Below, piece after piece: positions 45,986-55,991 of a DNA stretch of 64,000 nucleotides. The stretch comes from Nitrospira sp. (GTDB lineage Bacteria; Nitrospirota; Nitrospiria; Nitrospirales; Nitrospiraceae), in assembly GCA_018242725.1 (NCBI GenBank), contig JAFEBI010000002.1, positions 68,499-132,498 on the forward strand, written 5' to 3'. The translations under genes were made by a program, and so were the position numbers. The notes under the pieces are model-generated. The model worked only from the letters and a program-made list of their open reading frames with translations. It ran no database searches and had not been told where the DNA came from. Each line of letters opens with the position of its first letter. Within the stretch, counting starts at the first letter, position 1.

Positions 45986-46768
45986 CTACAATCTAAACTG
46001 TTCTCCAAGATAGACCGCTCTGGCAGTTTCGCTCTGGACAATCACGTCAGGAGGGCCCGATTCCAAGATCACACCTTCATTGATGATGTACGCTCGATCA
46101 ACAATAGAGAGCGTTTCCTGGACATTATGATCGGTAATTAAGATGCCGATCCCTTTCACTTTCAACCGCGTAATGATCTGTTGAATGTCCGCCACCGCGA
46201 TCGGATCAATTCCCGCAAATGGCTCATCCAGCAGCATAAAGGATGGGGTAGCCGCCAGCGCACGCGTAATCTCCAATCGCCGCCGCTCGCCCCCGGAAAG
46301 GGCGTAGGCCATACTTTTCCGAATATGCCCAAGATCCAATTCTTTGAGCAAGGCATCGACCCGTTCATTTCGATCTTGACGAGCATATCCCAGCATTTCA
46401 AGAATGGCCAGAACATTATCTTCCACCGAGAGACGGCGAAACACGGACGACTCCTGTGGTAGATACCCGATACCTTTGCGCGCTCGCTTGTACATTGGAA
46501 GGCTGGTAACAGATTCACCCTTGAAGATTATTTCTCCTTCATCCGGCTGGCACAATCCAACCATCATGTCAAAGATCGTCGTCTTCCCCGCTCCATTCGG
46601 CCCAAGAAGACCCACGACTTCACCTGCAAAGACTTCGATTGCTACACCTTTCACGACCTTTCGGCCACGAAAGCTTTTCATTAATCCGTTCGCTCGCAGT
46701 GATGTACCATTATCTAGTGCCACGCTCTGCACCAGCATCGTCGGTTTTTCCTCAATGCTTGGAGTCAT
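45986..46768 (-). CDS. lptB: LPS export ABC transporter ATP-binding protein LptB
   Basis: This is a 260-residue ATPase powering the Lpt bridge. It contains Walker A GLLGPNGAGKTT, signature ALSGGERRRLEI, Walker B FMLLDEPFAGIDP and the switch histidine in ILITDHNVQETL. The N terminus is about 20 residues longer than in E. coli (MTPSIEEKPTMLVQSVALDN). It overlaps lptA by 4 bases. LptF/G partners are not in the window. Confidence 0.95.
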   Translation of the reverse strand: MTPSIEEKPTMLVQSVALDNGTSLRANGLMKSFRGRKVVKGVAIEVFAGEVVGLLGPNGAGKTTIFDMMVGLCQPDEGEIIFKGESVTSLPMYKRARKGIGYLPQESSVFRRLSVEDNVLAILEMLGYARQDRNERVDALLKELDLGHIRKSMAYALSGGERRRLEITRALAATPSFMLLDEPFAGIDPIAVADIQQIITRLKVKGIGILITDHNVQETLSIVDRAYIINEGVILESGPPDVIVQSETARAVYLGEQFRL

Positions 46769-47376
46769 TGTTCATGCTGCCCCTCGCCTTCAATGCGGAT
46801 ATGGGACCCTCCTTCCACCACGCTACGTTCTTCTGCAAGATAAAGAGTGATTTGCTTACCACTGACACGCGTCCCCTTTTCCCAAGCCACTGGATCGCCT
46901 GTCAACACAACTTTCTCACCGTCTGCAAAATACACCGCCTTTTGGCAAGTCGCATTGCCATTTTCATACTTAATTTTGACATGGTGCGCCTCCCCAATCG
47001 CTTCAACGCGATTCACCGAACGGCTCGACATCGTTGACCCTGGCTGCCCTGGCTGAACGTTGGATGAGGCTTGAACGGAATCACGCTGCGCGTCCCCCTT
47101 CCGCGCTATTGCCCCACCTTGAGAGTTCTTTGGCTGGAAGGACACCACCATTTTATCAGAATGCACGACCAACGAGCCTCGCGTAAGCACCACCGCCCCC
47201 TCAAAGACAGCCTGGCTATCCTGATTCCGTACCGTCATCCGACTGGAAGTGATGGTCGTTGGAACCCCAGGGGCCTCTACACTCCGCTTCAGACTCCCAG
47301 ATTCAGATGTGGGAGAGGCCGCCGAAGATCCTGACAATACAACACTAAGAAGCAGGCACCAGATCCACATGGACAT
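46765..47376 (-). CDS. lptA: LPS transport periplasmic protein LptA
   Basis: This is a 203-residue protein with a signal peptide (MSMWIWCLLLSVVLSGSSA) and an OstA/LptA beta-jellyroll: ITSSRMTVRNQDSQAVFEGA, RGSLVVHSDKMVV and CQKAVYFADGEKVVLTGDPV. About 35 residues (SQGGAIARKGDAQRDSVQAS...) are inserted between strands. The start is uncertain: ATG 47376 or 47370 inside lptC, or TTG 47391. It bridges LPS from inner to outer membrane. Confidence 0.88.
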   Translation of the reverse strand: MSMWIWCLLLSVVLSGSSAASPTSESGSLKRSVEAPGVPTTITSSRMTVRNQDSQAVFEGAVVLTRGSLVVHSDKMVVSFQPKNSQGGAIARKGDAQRDSVQASSNVQPGQPGSTMSSRSVNRVEAIGEAHHVKIKYENGNATCQKAVYFADGEKVVLTGDPVAWEKGTRVSGKQITLYLAEERSVVEGGSHIRIEGEGQHEQ

Positions 47377-47917
47377 CTTGGAGTATCTCAAACTCTTCCG
47401 ATGGTATTCGCCCCATCAACCCTTGTCCCCGAATCTCCAGCCCATGGCCTACGATCCGAACCGGGGCCGTCGTCCGGATCTCTCTCACCGCCTCTATCCA
47501 TTCTAACCGGTTGGTATAAATAGTGTACCCGCTCTTGGTTTGCACGACGATGGGAGTTTCTTGATTAGCCAATACAAAATCCTTGGTTGCCGTATTAAAG
47601 GTACCCTCTTCACCATGGACGATCACTTCATCTCCGGATCCCCCATAAAAAGTCAGAACAACCTCGTGCAGAACGGCGCGCTTTTCCTGCTCAAAAAGGC
47701 GTGCCTGGCTGGCTCGGACCTGCCATTCCACAGCTTCTCCCTTCGACTGGGTAAAAGTAAACTCCCCCAGTTTCGCATCGGCTTCTTCAATCGCATTTAA
47801 TGAGACCGAGGCGCCACGAGAAGGGGACTCAGCATTTCTGAAAAGAAGGTAACCAAGAAACATTGTCAGGAGGACACTCAAGGAAAGTAGGGCTCGGCGG
47901 GCGAAAATTTCCCACAT
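47345..47917 (-). CDS. lptC: LPS export protein LptC
   Basis: This is a 190-residue bitopic protein with one N-terminal TM segment (ALLSLSVLLTMFLGYLLF) and a periplasmic LptC domain (FTFTQSKGEAVEWQVRASQA, VLTFYGGSGDEVIVHGEEGT). It receives LPS from LptBFG and passes it to LptA, whose gene overlaps it by about 32 bases. It is the first gene of the lptC-lptA-lptB-rpoN-hpf-rapZ unit, behind a promoter at 47972-48000. Confidence 0.9.
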   Translation of the reverse strand: MWEIFARRALLSLSVLLTMFLGYLLFRNAESPSRGASVSLNAIEEADAKLGEFTFTQSKGEAVEWQVRASQARLFEQEKRAVLHEVVLTFYGGSGDEVIVHGEEGTFNTATKDFVLANQETPIVVQTKSGYTIYTNRLEWIEAVREIRTTAPVRIVGHGLEIRGQGLMGRIPSEEFEILQDVHVDLVPAS

Positions 47918-47971
47918 TTCTGAATGATTCTCCAGGCATAGGATACTCGACCAGAGTCTGCAGCTGGCACG

Positions 47972-48000
47972 ATCTTAGCATGTGTGATCAATCAAGTAAA
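47972..48000 (-). promoter_or_regulatory. Promoter of the lptCAB-rpoN-hpf-rapZ operon
   Basis: On the minus strand TTTACT (48000-47995), 17 bases, TAAGAT (47977-47972). It lies between the ribosomal-operon terminator and lptC, about 55 bases before the start codon. Confidence 0.55.
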
Positions 48001-48020
48001 CGCCTCCCTAGAAAAGTAAA

Positions 48021-48046
48021 ACCCCCATGCCGAACGGCATGGGGGT
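48021..48046 (-). terminator. Intrinsic terminator of the ribosomal supercluster
   Basis: An 11-bp stem (ACCCCCATGCC / GGCATGGGGGT) with a GAAC loop lies 35 bases after rplQ. On the minus strand the stem runs into TTTTACTTTTC, giving a U-rich tail. Confidence 0.85.
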
Positions 48047-48081
48047 CTTACTATGCTAAAACCTCTCGGTCTGACAGAAAA

Positions 48082-48513
48082 CTACGTGGACGAGGTTGCC
48101 CCTGCGGATGAAAGCTGCGCTTGGCTTGCACCAGACTTTTTCTCGGCCGTTGCGTCTTGACGAGCCACCAACTCGATGGCAACCATTTCCGCAGCATCTC
48201 CGACACGACGGCGAGTCTTAATGATTCTGGTGTACCCGCCTGGTCGATCCTTAAACCTTGCAGCAACATCATCAAAAAGCTTTGAAACGACGGACTTACT
48301 TCGAAGAAATCCCAATGCTCTTCGTCGCGCAGGAAGCGTCCCTTCCTTCCCGAGTGTGATCATACGATCAGTAAACCCTCTGATTTCTTTAGCTTTGGCT
48401 TCCGTCGTTTCAATACGCTCTTGATCCAATAACGATGTGACGAGATTTCGAAAAAGGGCCCCTCTGTGTTTCGTCTGGCGACCAAGTTGTCGTCCTTTTT
48501 TTCTATGTCGCAC
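48082..48513 (-). CDS. rplQ: 50S ribosomal protein L17
   Basis: This is a 143-residue L17. The core ([20 protein letters not shown]...[12 protein letters not shown]...[19 protein letters not shown]) ends at about residue 118. The remaining ~25 residues ([20 protein letters not shown]) are an Ala/Ser-rich extension of the kind seen in several lineages. It is the last gene of the supercluster, 24 bases after rpoA. Confidence 0.97.
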   Translation of the reverse strand: MRHRKKGRQLGRQTKHRGALFRNLVTSLLDQERIETTEAKAKEIRGFTDRMITLGKEGTLPARRRALGFLRSKSVVSKLFDDVAARFKDRPGGYTRIIKTRRRVGDAAEMVAIELVARQDATAEKKSGASQAQLSSAGATSST

Positions 48514-48537
48514 GGTGTTCCCCTTGGCTAAGAATCA

Positions 48538-49542
48538 TCATTCCGATTTCGGACTTCCGTTGTGTGGAGACGCCGACGCCTCAACCTTTGTTCCTAATGA
48601 AAGACCCATCTCCGTGAGAATTTCTTTGATTTCATTAAGAGACTTCTTACCGAAGTTTTTTGTCCTGAGCATTTCCCCTTCAGATTTTTGAACGAGATCA
48701 GCAATCGTCTTGATATTCGCGTTTTTCAAACAATTGGCGGCCCGAACAGACAACTCCAACTCATTCACACTACGCGAAAGGTTTTTATTCACTTCGCGAT
48801 GAGACTCCTCATACCCTGCCTCGCTCTTCCCTTCGTTGCGCTCTTCTGGATTGATGAAGATATCCAAGTGCTCGCGTAAAATCCCTGCCGCGTTGGAAAG
48901 GGCATCCCTGGGACTGATCGTGCCATCGGTCCAGATCTCCATCGCTAGTTTGTCATAGTCGGTCATACGACCTACGCGGGCATTTTCCACATGAAAGTTT
49001 ACCCGTTTGATCGGAGAAAACACCGAGTCGATGGCAATCACACCAATCGGCAACCCTTCTTCCTTGTTGCGTTCCGCTGGAACATACCCGCGTCCATGCT
49101 TGACCGTCATCTCAATATCCAACGTGGCATCCTTGTCGAGGGTCGCGATATGCAAATCAGGGGTGAGGATGGTCACCTCGGCGTCGTGAAGAACATCGGA
49201 ACCCTTCGCCTCACCAGGCCCCTTCTTTTTCAAGCGAATGGTCTTCGGTTTATCCGTATGGAGTGCTAAGCGTAGACTCTTAATATTCAGGATGATTGCC
49301 GTGACATCTTCCGTGACGCCGGAAATAGTTGAAAACTCATGAACGACCCCCTCGATCTTTACAGTGGTCACCGCAGCACCGGTAAGCGACGACAACAAAA
49401 TGCGGCGAAGGGCGTTACCAATCGTGGTACCGAACCCCCGCTCAAACGCCTCAGTTGTGAAGCGACCGAATGTGGGGGACTGAGTATCCTTGTCGACTTC
49501 CACCCGCATTGGGATTTGAAAGTCCTTCATCGCTTTGATCAT
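48538..49542 (-). CDS. rpoA: RNA polymerase alpha subunit
   Basis: This is a 334-residue protein. The N-terminal assembly domain contains [19 protein letters not shown] and the C-terminal domain contains [16 protein letters not shown] and [12 protein letters not shown], which contacts UP elements and activators. The start at 49542 is fixed by GGAGGG upstream; the longer frame to 49575 is rejected. It follows rpsD by 76 bases. Confidence 0.97.
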   Translation of the reverse strand: MIKAMKDFQIPMRVEVDKDTQSPTFGRFTTEAFERGFGTTIGNALRRILLSSLTGAAVTTVKIEGVVHEFSTISGVTEDVTAIILNIKSLRLALHTDKPKTIRLKKKGPGEAKGSDVLHDAEVTILTPDLHIATLDKDATLDIEMTVKHGRGYVPAERNKEEGLPIGVIAIDSVFSPIKRVNFHVENARVGRMTDYDKLAMEIWTDGTISPRDALSNAAGILREHLDIFINPEERNEGKSEAGYEESHREVNKNLSRSVNELELSVRAANCLKNANIKTIADLVQKSEGEMLRTKNFGKKSLNEIKEILTEMGLSLGTKVEASASPHNGSPKSE

Positions 49543-49618
49543 GACCCACCCTCCATACCATCGAGTGACAAACACATTGACGGCTTACACCTGACTGAAT
49601 AACAACCAGACCAGTGGG

Positions 49619-50245
49619 CTATCGAGAGTATAATTCAACCACCATTTGCTCATTCACAGGCAACGTAATCTGGTCTTTAGCGGGAAGGGCCCGGACAATC
49701 CCTTTGTATGCTCCACGATCCAGCTCCAGCCACTCTGGAATTCCACGACTGTCGACAGACTCCAATGCCGCTTGAATCGCTACAAGATCTCGACTCCGTT
49801 CACGAATCTCGATGACATCACCCTGCTTTACCAAGGCACCGGCCACTGTAATCTTTTTGCCATTCAACGTGAAATGACCGTGACTGACAAGTTGACGAGC
49901 TTGCTTGCGCGAAGCCCCAAAACCCAGGCGATAGGCCACATTGTCCAAACGGCATTCAAGCAGACGCAATAACGCATCTCCCGTGACTCCAGTCTGCCGC
50001 TCAGCACGTTCGAATACTCCCCGAAACTGACACTCCTGAAGGCCATAAATCCGACGAAGCTTTTGCTTCTCACGAAGCTGCAGGCTATAGTCGGATGTCC
50101 TTTGACGTCCTTGCCCATGCTGCCCAGGGGGGTAGCTTCTGCGTTCGATCGCACATTTTTCCGTCATGCAGCGTGTGCCCTTCAAAAAGAGCTTTTCACC
50201 CTCACGCCGACACAACCGACAGACAGGACCACGATACTTTGCCAC
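49619..50245 (-). CDS. rpsD: 30S ribosomal protein S4
   Basis: This is a 208-residue S4, one of the first proteins to bind 16S rRNA and a translational repressor of the alpha operon in enterics. The N terminus has the zinc-type cysteines CRLCRREGEKLFLKGTRC. The S4 RNA-binding domain (RLDNVAYRLGFGASRKQARQ, SHGHFTLNGKKI) follows. Order rpsK-rpsD-rpoA is standard. Confidence 0.97.
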   Translation of the reverse strand: MAKYRGPVCRLCRREGEKLFLKGTRCMTEKCAIERRSYPPGQHGQGRQRTSDYSLQLREKQKLRRIYGLQECQFRGVFERAERQTGVTGDALLRLLECRLDNVAYRLGFGASRKQARQLVSHGHFTLNGKKITVAGALVKQGDVIEIRERSRDLVAIQAALESVDSRGIPEWLELDRGAYKGIVRALPAKDQITLPVNEQMVVELYSR

Positions 50246-50334
50246 TGATGCCTCCTCGGAAAAGAGCTGCCCGAGTCGTTGACTATCGCGTCACCTGAAA
50301 CTCCAAACCTCTACGACTCATTCGCTCGCATGAA

Positions 50335-50718
50335 TTAGACTCGACGTCGCTTGGGTGGACGGCACCCATTATGGGGGATAGGCGTGACGTCACGAATCAA
50401 GTTGATCCGCAACCCTGCGCCCTGCAGAGACCGAATCGCCGACTCTCGCCCCGATCCAGGCCCATTTACATACACGTCAATCTGACGCATCCCACTTTCC
50501 ATTGCCTTTCTCGCTGCCGCCTCTCCAGCGCGCTGAGCAGCAAAGGGCGTACTCTTGCGTGAACCTTTAAAGCCCTGATTTCCGGCACTGGCCCAGACCA
50601 CCGTGTTACCGCTCATGTCGGTGATGGTCACAATGGTATTATTGAAAGACGCCTGAACATGAGCCACTCCACTCTGTACGATCCGGCGCTCTTTCTTCTT
50701 GCCTTTTTTCACACTCAT
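50335..50718 (-). CDS. rpsK: 30S ribosomal protein S11
   Basis: This is a 127-residue S11 of the platform. It contains [38 protein letters not shown] and the C-terminal [26 protein letters not shown] precedes the ATG at 50718; the frame extending to 50733 has no signal. It lies 27 bases after rpsM. Confidence 0.97.
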   Translation of the reverse strand: MSVKKGKKKERRIVQSGVAHVQASFNNTIVTITDMSGNTVVWASAGNQGFKGSRKSTPFAAQRAGEAAARKAMESGMRQIDVYVNGPGSGRESAIRSLQGAGLRINLIRDVTPIPHNGCRPPKRRRV

Positions 50719-50745
50719 ACTCGCTCCTCTCAATGGCGGAGTAGA

Positions 50746-51144
50746 CTATGGACGGGCCCCTGGTTTGGCTGCAGTCGGTCTTGGCTTACTACTCACACCC
50801 GCACGACGTCCTTTCCTGGTTCTTGCATTTGTTTTGGTCCGCTGACCTCGAACAGGTAAGCCCTTTCGATGCCGGAGACCTCGATAAGTCCCGGAATCCA
50901 CCAGTCGCTTGATATTTAAGGACACCTCTTTTCGAAGATCGCCCTCGACTCGGTAATCACGCTCAATAATTTCTCGTAATTTTACAATCTTGTCTTCACT
51001 CAAATCTTTGACACGAACGGCGCCGTCGACACCGGCTTCAGCGAGAATCTGCTGAGCTGAGGTTCGCCCGATTCCGTAGACATACGTCAACCCGATGTCC
51101 GTTCGCTTGTTCCTTGGTAAATCGACACCAGCAATACGTGCCAT
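50746..51144 (-). CDS. rpsM: 30S ribosomal protein S13
   Basis: This is a 132-residue S13 of the head, contacting tRNA and L5. It contains [24 protein letters not shown] and the basic end [28 protein letters not shown] precedes ATG 51144; the longer frame is not used. A 100-base gap separates it from rpmJ. Confidence 0.97.
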   Translation of the reverse strand: MARIAGVDLPRNKRTDIGLTYVYGIGRTSAQQILAEAGVDGAVRVKDLSEDKIVKLREIIERDYRVEGDLRKEVSLNIKRLVDSGTYRGLRHRKGLPVRGQRTKTNARTRKGRRAGVSSKPRPTAAKPGARP

Positions 51145-51244
51145 TCTTCCTCCAGATACGAGCATCAGGTGCGAGCCAGCAGGCTGCACCGCTCTCCTAA
51201 CTCTATATATTCAGAACTCTGCATCACTGTGCATCGCTCCAGGG

Positions 51245-51358
51245 CTATCCTTGCCGTTGCTTATGTCGCGGATTCTTGCAGAGAATCCGCACGACACCAC
51301 GACGGCGAACAACCTTGCACTTCGCGCAAATAGGCTTCACTGACGACTTGACCTTCAT
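51245..51358 (-). CDS. rpmJ: 50S ribosomal protein L36
   Basis: This is a 37-residue L36: [20 protein letters not shown], then [17 protein letters not shown]. The zinc-binding set Cys11, Cys14, Cys27 and His32 is complete (C+ type). It lies 18 bases after infA and 100 bases before rpsM, the standard place. Confidence 0.96.
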   Translation of the reverse strand: MKVKSSVKPICAKCKVVRRRGVVRILCKNPRHKQRQG

Positions 51359-51376
51359 GGCAATCCTCAACTCCCG

Positions 51377-51595
51377 TTACTTAAATCGATAGGTGATTCG
51401 ACCCCTGGTCAAATCGTACGGAGACATCTCCACCGTGACCTTATCACCAGGCAAAATACGAATGAAATGCATGCGCATTTTTCCAGAGATATGAGCCAAT
51501 ATGATATGGCCATTTTCAAGTTTGACACGAAACATGGCATTAGGAAGTGTCTCGGCAACTGAACCTTGGACCTCAATGATATCTTCTTTTGCCAT
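51377..51595 (-). CDS. infA: Translation initiation factor IF-1
   Basis: This is a 72-residue OB-fold protein of exact family length ([40 protein letters not shown], ending RGRITYRFK). It binds the 30S A site during initiation. It follows map by 32 bases. Confidence 0.97.
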   Translation of the reverse strand: MAKEDIIEVQGSVAETLPNAMFRVKLENGHIILAHISGKMRMHFIRILPGDKVTVEMSPYDLTRGRITYRFK

Positions 51596-51627
51596 ATCGG
51601 TGGCTATACCCTCTTGATAACGGTAGT

Positions 51628-52386
51628 CTAGGGCTTCTCCAACTGACTCAAGATGCGAGGAGGGCCCGTTGGCTGTATGGCAATGGTATGCTCAAAGTGC
51701 GCTGATAAACTCCCATCCACAGTGACCGCCGTCCATCGATCATCGAGAACACGAACGGCACTCCGGCCCATATTCACCATTGGCTCAATCGCCAAAACCA
51801 TCCCAGACTGCAATCGAGGCCCTTGTCCAGACTTCCCATAGTTCGGGACTTGAGGCTCTTCGTGCAACTGCCGTCCAATGCCGTGGCCTACAAACTCCGT
51901 GACGACTGAAAATCCAGCGGCCTCTACATGAGCCTGCACCGCATGCGAAATATCCGTCAGCCGATTACCAACAATCGCCTGCTTGATCCCAAGGTAGAGC
52001 GCTTCCCTGGTTACCTGCACCAACTTCTCGGTTTCTTGAGGGACTCGACCAACAGCAACGGTCACAGCAGAATCGCCGTAGAATCCGCCGACGATCGCCC
52101 CAAGATCCAAGCCAATGATGTCTCCGTCCTTCAGCTTACGCCGCGATGGAATGCCGTGAACAACCTGCTCATTGACAGAAGCACAAAGTGTTTTGGGGTA
52201 ATTTCTATACCCTTTAAACGCTGGGATTGCGCCGCGCGCTCTGATTTCCTTTTCAGCAATGAGATCAAGCTCGTCTGTACTGACACCTGCACGTACAGCC
52301 CCCTTTACGATCTCCAACGCCTCAGCAACCACTCGGGAAGCCGCCGCCATAACGTCGATTTCGGCTGGCGTTTTCAGAATGATCAT
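51628..52386 (-). CDS. map: Methionine aminopeptidase type I
   Basis: This is a 252-residue enzyme that removes N-terminal Met from nascent proteins. The dinuclear-metal site motifs are visible: [20 protein letters not shown] with [26 protein letters not shown] and LAIEPMVN. No N-terminal zinc domain. The start overlaps the adk stop by 4 bases. Confidence 0.96.
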   Translation of the reverse strand: MIILKTPAEIDVMAAASRVVAEALEIVKGAVRAGVSTDELDLIAEKEIRARGAIPAFKGYRNYPKTLCASVNEQVVHGIPSRRKLKDGDIIGLDLGAIVGGFYGDSAVTVAVGRVPQETEKLVQVTREALYLGIKQAIVGNRLTDISHAVQAHVEAAGFSVVTEFVGHGIGRQLHEEPQVPNYGKSGQGPRLQSGMVLAIEPMVNMGRSAVRVLDDRWTAVTVDGSLSAHFEHTIAIQPTGPPRILSQLEKP

Positions 52387-53039
52387 GCCGTCTGGTATAC
52401 CGACAGAATGCGTACAAGCTCTTGATAGACAACCTCAACTGGTTCAGCACCATTGAGATGAGACAATAATTGCCTCTGTTCATAAAAATCGATCAATGGT
52501 GCAGTTTGCTCTTCGTACACCTTGAGACGCGTCTCAATCGCCTCTCGCTGATCGTCACTTCGCTGAACCAACAGTTCACCACAGCGATCACAAGACACAC
52601 CATTCTTTGATGGAGCGAAATCTACATGATAAGTGGCCTGACACTTCTGACAACTCCGCCGTCCACTCAACCGCTTAATGACCTCTTCCCTCGAAACTCT
52701 AAAATTAATGACCCGATCGAGTTGGATCCCCTGTCCATCCACTACTACCGCTAGAGCTTCTGCCTGAGGAACGGTTCTTGGAAATCCATCAAGGATGAAT
52801 TTTTTCGGTTCTGATAGCTCCGTCAGTTTTTCTTTCACCAATCCGATAACGACTGAATCAGGAACGAGTCGCCCCTGATCCATATACCCTTTAGCTTCTA
52901 AGCCAAGAGATGTCTTATTGCGAACAGCTGCACGGAGCAAGTCTCCGGTTGAAATTTTAGCGATGTTAGACTGGGCAACAATCTTATCGGCCTGCGTGCC
53001 CTTACCAACGCCGGGAGCCCCAAGAAAGATTACCCGCAT
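52383..53039 (-). CDS. adk: Adenylate kinase, zinc-lid type
   Basis: This is a 218-residue long-type kinase. Walker A is GAPGVGKGTQ; FILDGFPRTVPQAEAL and the lid follow. The lid holds CxxC...CxxC (CQKC and CDRC), the structural zinc site typical of Gram-positive and many other phyla but not of E. coli. It lies 2 bases after secY and overlaps map. Confidence 0.97.
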   Translation of the reverse strand: MRVIFLGAPGVGKGTQADKIVAQSNIAKISTGDLLRAAVRNKTSLGLEAKGYMDQGRLVPDSVVIGLVKEKLTELSEPKKFILDGFPRTVPQAEALAVVVDGQGIQLDRVINFRVSREEVIKRLSGRRSCQKCQATYHVDFAPSKNGVSCDRCGELLVQRSDDQREAIETRLKVYEEQTAPLIDFYEQRQLLSHLNGAEPVEVVYQELVRILSVYQTA

Positions 53040-53041
53040 AA

Positions 53042-54361
53042 CTAGCTGCTTCTTCCTCTCAATGGAGCCATCCCCTTCCCTAGGAACCCCTCGTAATTAC
53101 GCATAAGCATATGAGACTCAATTTGTTGAGCCGTATCCAAGCCAACTCCAATGACAATTAGCAGCGACGTCCCACCAAAATAAAACGGCACGTTCAGCTT
53201 GTAGATCAAGAGCTCAGGGATCACGCACACAATGGCAAGATACATGGCCCCCGCAAAGGTAATTTTCGTCAATACACTATAAATGTAATCTGAGGTTCGT
53301 TGACCGGGTCGAATGCCAGGAATAAATCCACCATACTTCTTCATATTGTCGGCCATATCGACAGGATTAAGCACTACCGCGGTATAGAAGAAACAGAAGA
53401 ACACGATCAGGCCGACATACATCAACGTATACAGAAGCGATCCTGGCGCTAGCTGAGCCCCAATGGCTTGAACCCAAGGAGTCTCAAAAAATCCTGCGAT
53501 CGTTGCGGGAAAGGCAATAATGGACGAAGCAAATATCGGTGGAATGACACCTGCCGTATTGATTTTTAAAGGAATATGAGTACTTTGCCCACCATAGACA
53601 CGTCGTCCAATTACACGCTTTGCGTATTGGACTGGTATTTTTCTGCGGCCACTCTCCAAAAAAACAATTGCCGCAACCACAGCAACCATCAAGACCGCCA
53701 GACCAACGAGCAAAAACGCATTAAGCTGGCCTATTTCGTATAAATTGTACGTCTGAGCCACTGCGGCAGGCAAACGGGCGACGATGCCGGCAAAGATGAT
53801 TAAGGATATTCCGTTGCCGATACCCCGTTCGGTGATTTGCTCACCCAACCACATCAAGAATCCCGTCCCGGCAGTGAGAGTGATCACCGTCATTAAACGG
53901 AATCCCCAGCCAGCATTCAGAACGAAGGCCCCTTGATTCATTTGCTCAAGCCCGATCGCAATCCCAAACCCCTGAATCAAAGCAATGCCAATTGTCCCGA
54001 ATCGAGTATATTGGATAATCTTCTTGCGACCCCGCTCGCCTTCTTTAGCGAGTTTCGTCAAATGAGGAATGACGACCGTCAATAGCTGAAGAATAATCGA
54101 TGCGCTGATATACGGCATGATGCCGAGCGCAAAGATCGTCAACCGAGACAAAGAACCACCAGAAAAAATATCTAGGAAGCCAAGTAATGAGCCACCTTGC
54201 TTTTGTAGGAAGTCGGAAAGAGCTTCACCGTTGATCCCGGGGGTTGGGATGTGAGAACCGATCCGATACACCACCAGCATGCCGAGCGTGAACAAGACTC
54301 GAGTACGCAGCTCGGGGATTTTAAAAATATTCTGAAAACTAGTCAGAAGACGTTCAAGCAC
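53042..54361 (-). CDS. secY: Preprotein translocase subunit SecY
   Basis: This is a ten-TM channel protein, 439 residues from GTG 54361 (VLERLLTSFQNIFKIPELRT). A TTG at 54376 gives 444 residues. The GTG overlaps the rplO stop by 8 bases. The plug/TM2 region GGSLLGFLDIFSGGSLSRLT and loop motifs (PGIRPGQRTSDYI) are intact. SecE and SecG are elsewhere. Confidence 0.95.
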   Translation of the reverse strand: MLERLLTSFQNIFKIPELRTRVLFTLGMLVVYRIGSHIPTPGINGEALSDFLQKQGGSLLGFLDIFSGGSLSRLTIFALGIMPYISASIILQLLTVVIPHLTKLAKEGERGRKKIIQYTRFGTIGIALIQGFGIAIGLEQMNQGAFVLNAGWGFRLMTVITLTAGTGFLMWLGEQITERGIGNGISLIIFAGIVARLPAAVAQTYNLYEIGQLNAFLLVGLAVLMVAVVAAIVFLESGRRKIPVQYAKRVIGRRVYGGQSTHIPLKINTAGVIPPIFASSIIAFPATIAGFFETPWVQAIGAQLAPGSLLYTLMYVGLIVFFCFFYTAVVLNPVDMADNMKKYGGFIPGIRPGQRTSDYIYSVLTKITFAGAMYLAIVCVIPELLIYKLNVPFYFGGTSLLIVIGVGLDTAQQIESHMLMRNYEGFLGKGMAPLRGRSS

Positions 54362-54803
54362 CGCCGATGACCTCAACTCTCCCGCCAGCCGCTTGAATCT
54401 TCGCTTCCGCCGATTTACTGAACTTGTGCGCCTGAACGATCAATGCCTTCTTCAACTCACCAACGCCGAGAATTTTGATAGGCAGGCGTTTCCGTTTCAC
54501 CAGCCCAGCGTCAACCATCGCCTGAGGAGTAACCGTTCCCTCCCCCGTCCACTGCTCAAAGCTCTTCAGATTGACAATGGAATATTCAATCCGCGATGGA
54601 TTTGTAAAACCAAACTTGGGTAGCCTCCTAACCAATGGCATTTGGCCACCCTCAAACCCAGGGCGTTTCCCTCCACCAGACCGTGCCAATATTCCCTTAT
54701 GTCCTTTGGTTGCGGTCTTCCCATGACCAGAGCCTGGTCCACGCCCAATCCGCTTTCGACGTTTTTTTGATCCTGGTGCTGGAGCCAAACTATGAAGGTT
54801 CAT
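54354..54803 (-). CDS. rplO: 50S ribosomal protein L15
   Basis: This is a 149-residue L15. The glycine/basic N terminus (LAPAPGSKKRRKRIGRGPGS, GHGKTATKGHKG) and the KFGFTNPSRIEYSIVNL motif are typical. It overlaps rpmD by 4 bases and secY by a few bases, implying coupling. Confidence 0.96.
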   Translation of the reverse strand: MNLHSLAPAPGSKKRRKRIGRGPGSGHGKTATKGHKGILARSGGGKRPGFEGGQMPLVRRLPKFGFTNPSRIEYSIVNLKSFEQWTGEGTVTPQAMVDAGLVKRKRLPIKILGVGELKKALIVQAHKFSKSAEAKIQAAGGRVEVIGGA

Positions 54804-55018
54804 GGACGTCCAACCTCGAGCAGATAGCCAACTTTTCGAATCATCCCTTGAACTTGTCGCGTGTCCGGACGAATCACCGTTTGACGAATATGCCGGAGAC
54901 CTAAGCCTCGTAGAACAAGCCGATGGCTTTCCGGTGTGCCAATTGGACTACGCCTCAAAGTCACCTGCACACTCTGCCCCTCAGGGGCTGTTTTTTTTCT
55001 TGTCGCTGTCGTTCCCAT
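54800..55018 (-). CDS. rpmD: 50S ribosomal protein L30
   Basis: This is a 72-residue L30 with a short N-terminal extension ([15 protein letters not shown]) before the core VQVTLRRSPIGTPESHRLVL, ending MIRKVGYLLEV. It overlaps rpsE by 1 base and rplO by 4. Confidence 0.94.
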   Translation of the reverse strand: MGTTATRKKTAPEGQSVQVTLRRSPIGTPESHRLVLRGLGLRHIRQTVIRPDTRQVQGMIRKVGYLLEVGRP

Positions 55019-55527
55019 TAGACCGTAACCCTTTCATGCCCTTCAACCGCCGGCTGCCGACGGTGACGAAGAACATCTTCTATATTTCTCAGCTGCGTGA
55101 GCCCATCGAGTGTGGCACGAACCGCGTTGAACGGATTCCCCCGCCCCAAGGTCTTGGCGATAACATTGTGTGCACCAACCAATTCCACCACCGCGCGAAC
55201 TGCTCCTCCCGCAATAATCCCTGTCCCATCGACAGCAGGCTTTAACAACACATGCTCTGCTCCAAAAAGCCCATGAACTTCATGCGGAATCGTCCCACCC
55301 TTGAGTGGGACATGAACAAGATGCTTCTTTGCCTGCTCCACAGCCTTGGAAATTGCAACAGGCACCTCAGCAGCCTTACCCTTACCAATCCCAACCCATC
55401 CATGACCATCACCGACAACCACGAGCGCGCAAAAATTAAATCGCTTTCCACCTTTGACAACTTTTGCCACTCGGTTGATAAAGACTACTTTATCTTTTAG
55501 ATTCAGTTCATCGGGATTGACTCGCAC
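55018..55527 (-). CDS. rpsE: 30S ribosomal protein S5
   Basis: This is a 169-residue S5. It contains [40 protein letters not shown] and [20 protein letters not shown]. The start is ATG at 55527 ([13 protein letters not shown]). It helps decoding accuracy with S4 and S12. It follows rplR after an 89-base gap. Confidence 0.97.
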   Translation of the reverse strand: MRVNPDELNLKDKVVFINRVAKVVKGGKRFNFCALVVVGDGHGWVGIGKGKAAEVPVAISKAVEQAKKHLVHVPLKGGTIPHEVHGLFGAEHVLLKPAVDGTGIIAGGAVRAVVELVGAHNVIAKTLGRGNPFNAVRATLDGLTQLRNIEDVLRHRRQPAVEGHERVTV

Positions 55528-55616
55528 GCTCTCACCCCTCAGTCCTACGTTCAGTTAAATTCTGGAATAGAGAATCGTCAATAAACCTACTTGTTCATGC
55601 CATTCAGAGTCTTCAT

Positions 55617-55982
55617 CTAAAATCGCAGACCACCCTCACGAGATGCATCAGCCAATGCCTTGATACGGCCATGATACATCCGACCACCTCGATCAAAGAC
55701 GACCGCCGTCACTTTCGCGGCTTTCGCTCGATCAGCAATCAACTTCCCGACCGCCTTGGCCGCCTCAATTCCACCCGTTGACTTGACCGTCGTGCGAACC
55801 AACTTATCGAGAGATGACGCCGCAGCAAGAGTGGTTCCCCTGATGTCATCAATCACCTGAGCATAGATATGCGCCGTACTCCTAAAAACATTCAGACGCG
55901 GACGCTCAGATGTGCCAAGAATTGCCTGACGCACACGCTTGCGTCGCCGTTCAAGCTTTCGAAATTTATCTGCAGCATTCAT
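55617..55982 (-). CDS. rplR: 50S ribosomal protein L18
   Basis: This is a 121-residue L18, a 5S rRNA binder. It has the basic N terminus [20 protein letters not shown], then [20 protein letters not shown] and the ending [20 protein letters not shown]. It lies 9 bases after rplF. Confidence 0.97.
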   Translation of the reverse strand: MNAADKFRKLERRRKRVRQAILGTSERPRLNVFRSTAHIYAQVIDDIRGTTLAAASSLDKLVRTTVKSTGGIEAAKAVGKLIADRAKAAKVTAVVFDRGGRMYHGRIKALADASREGGLRF

Positions 55983-55991
55983 TGTCTGTCC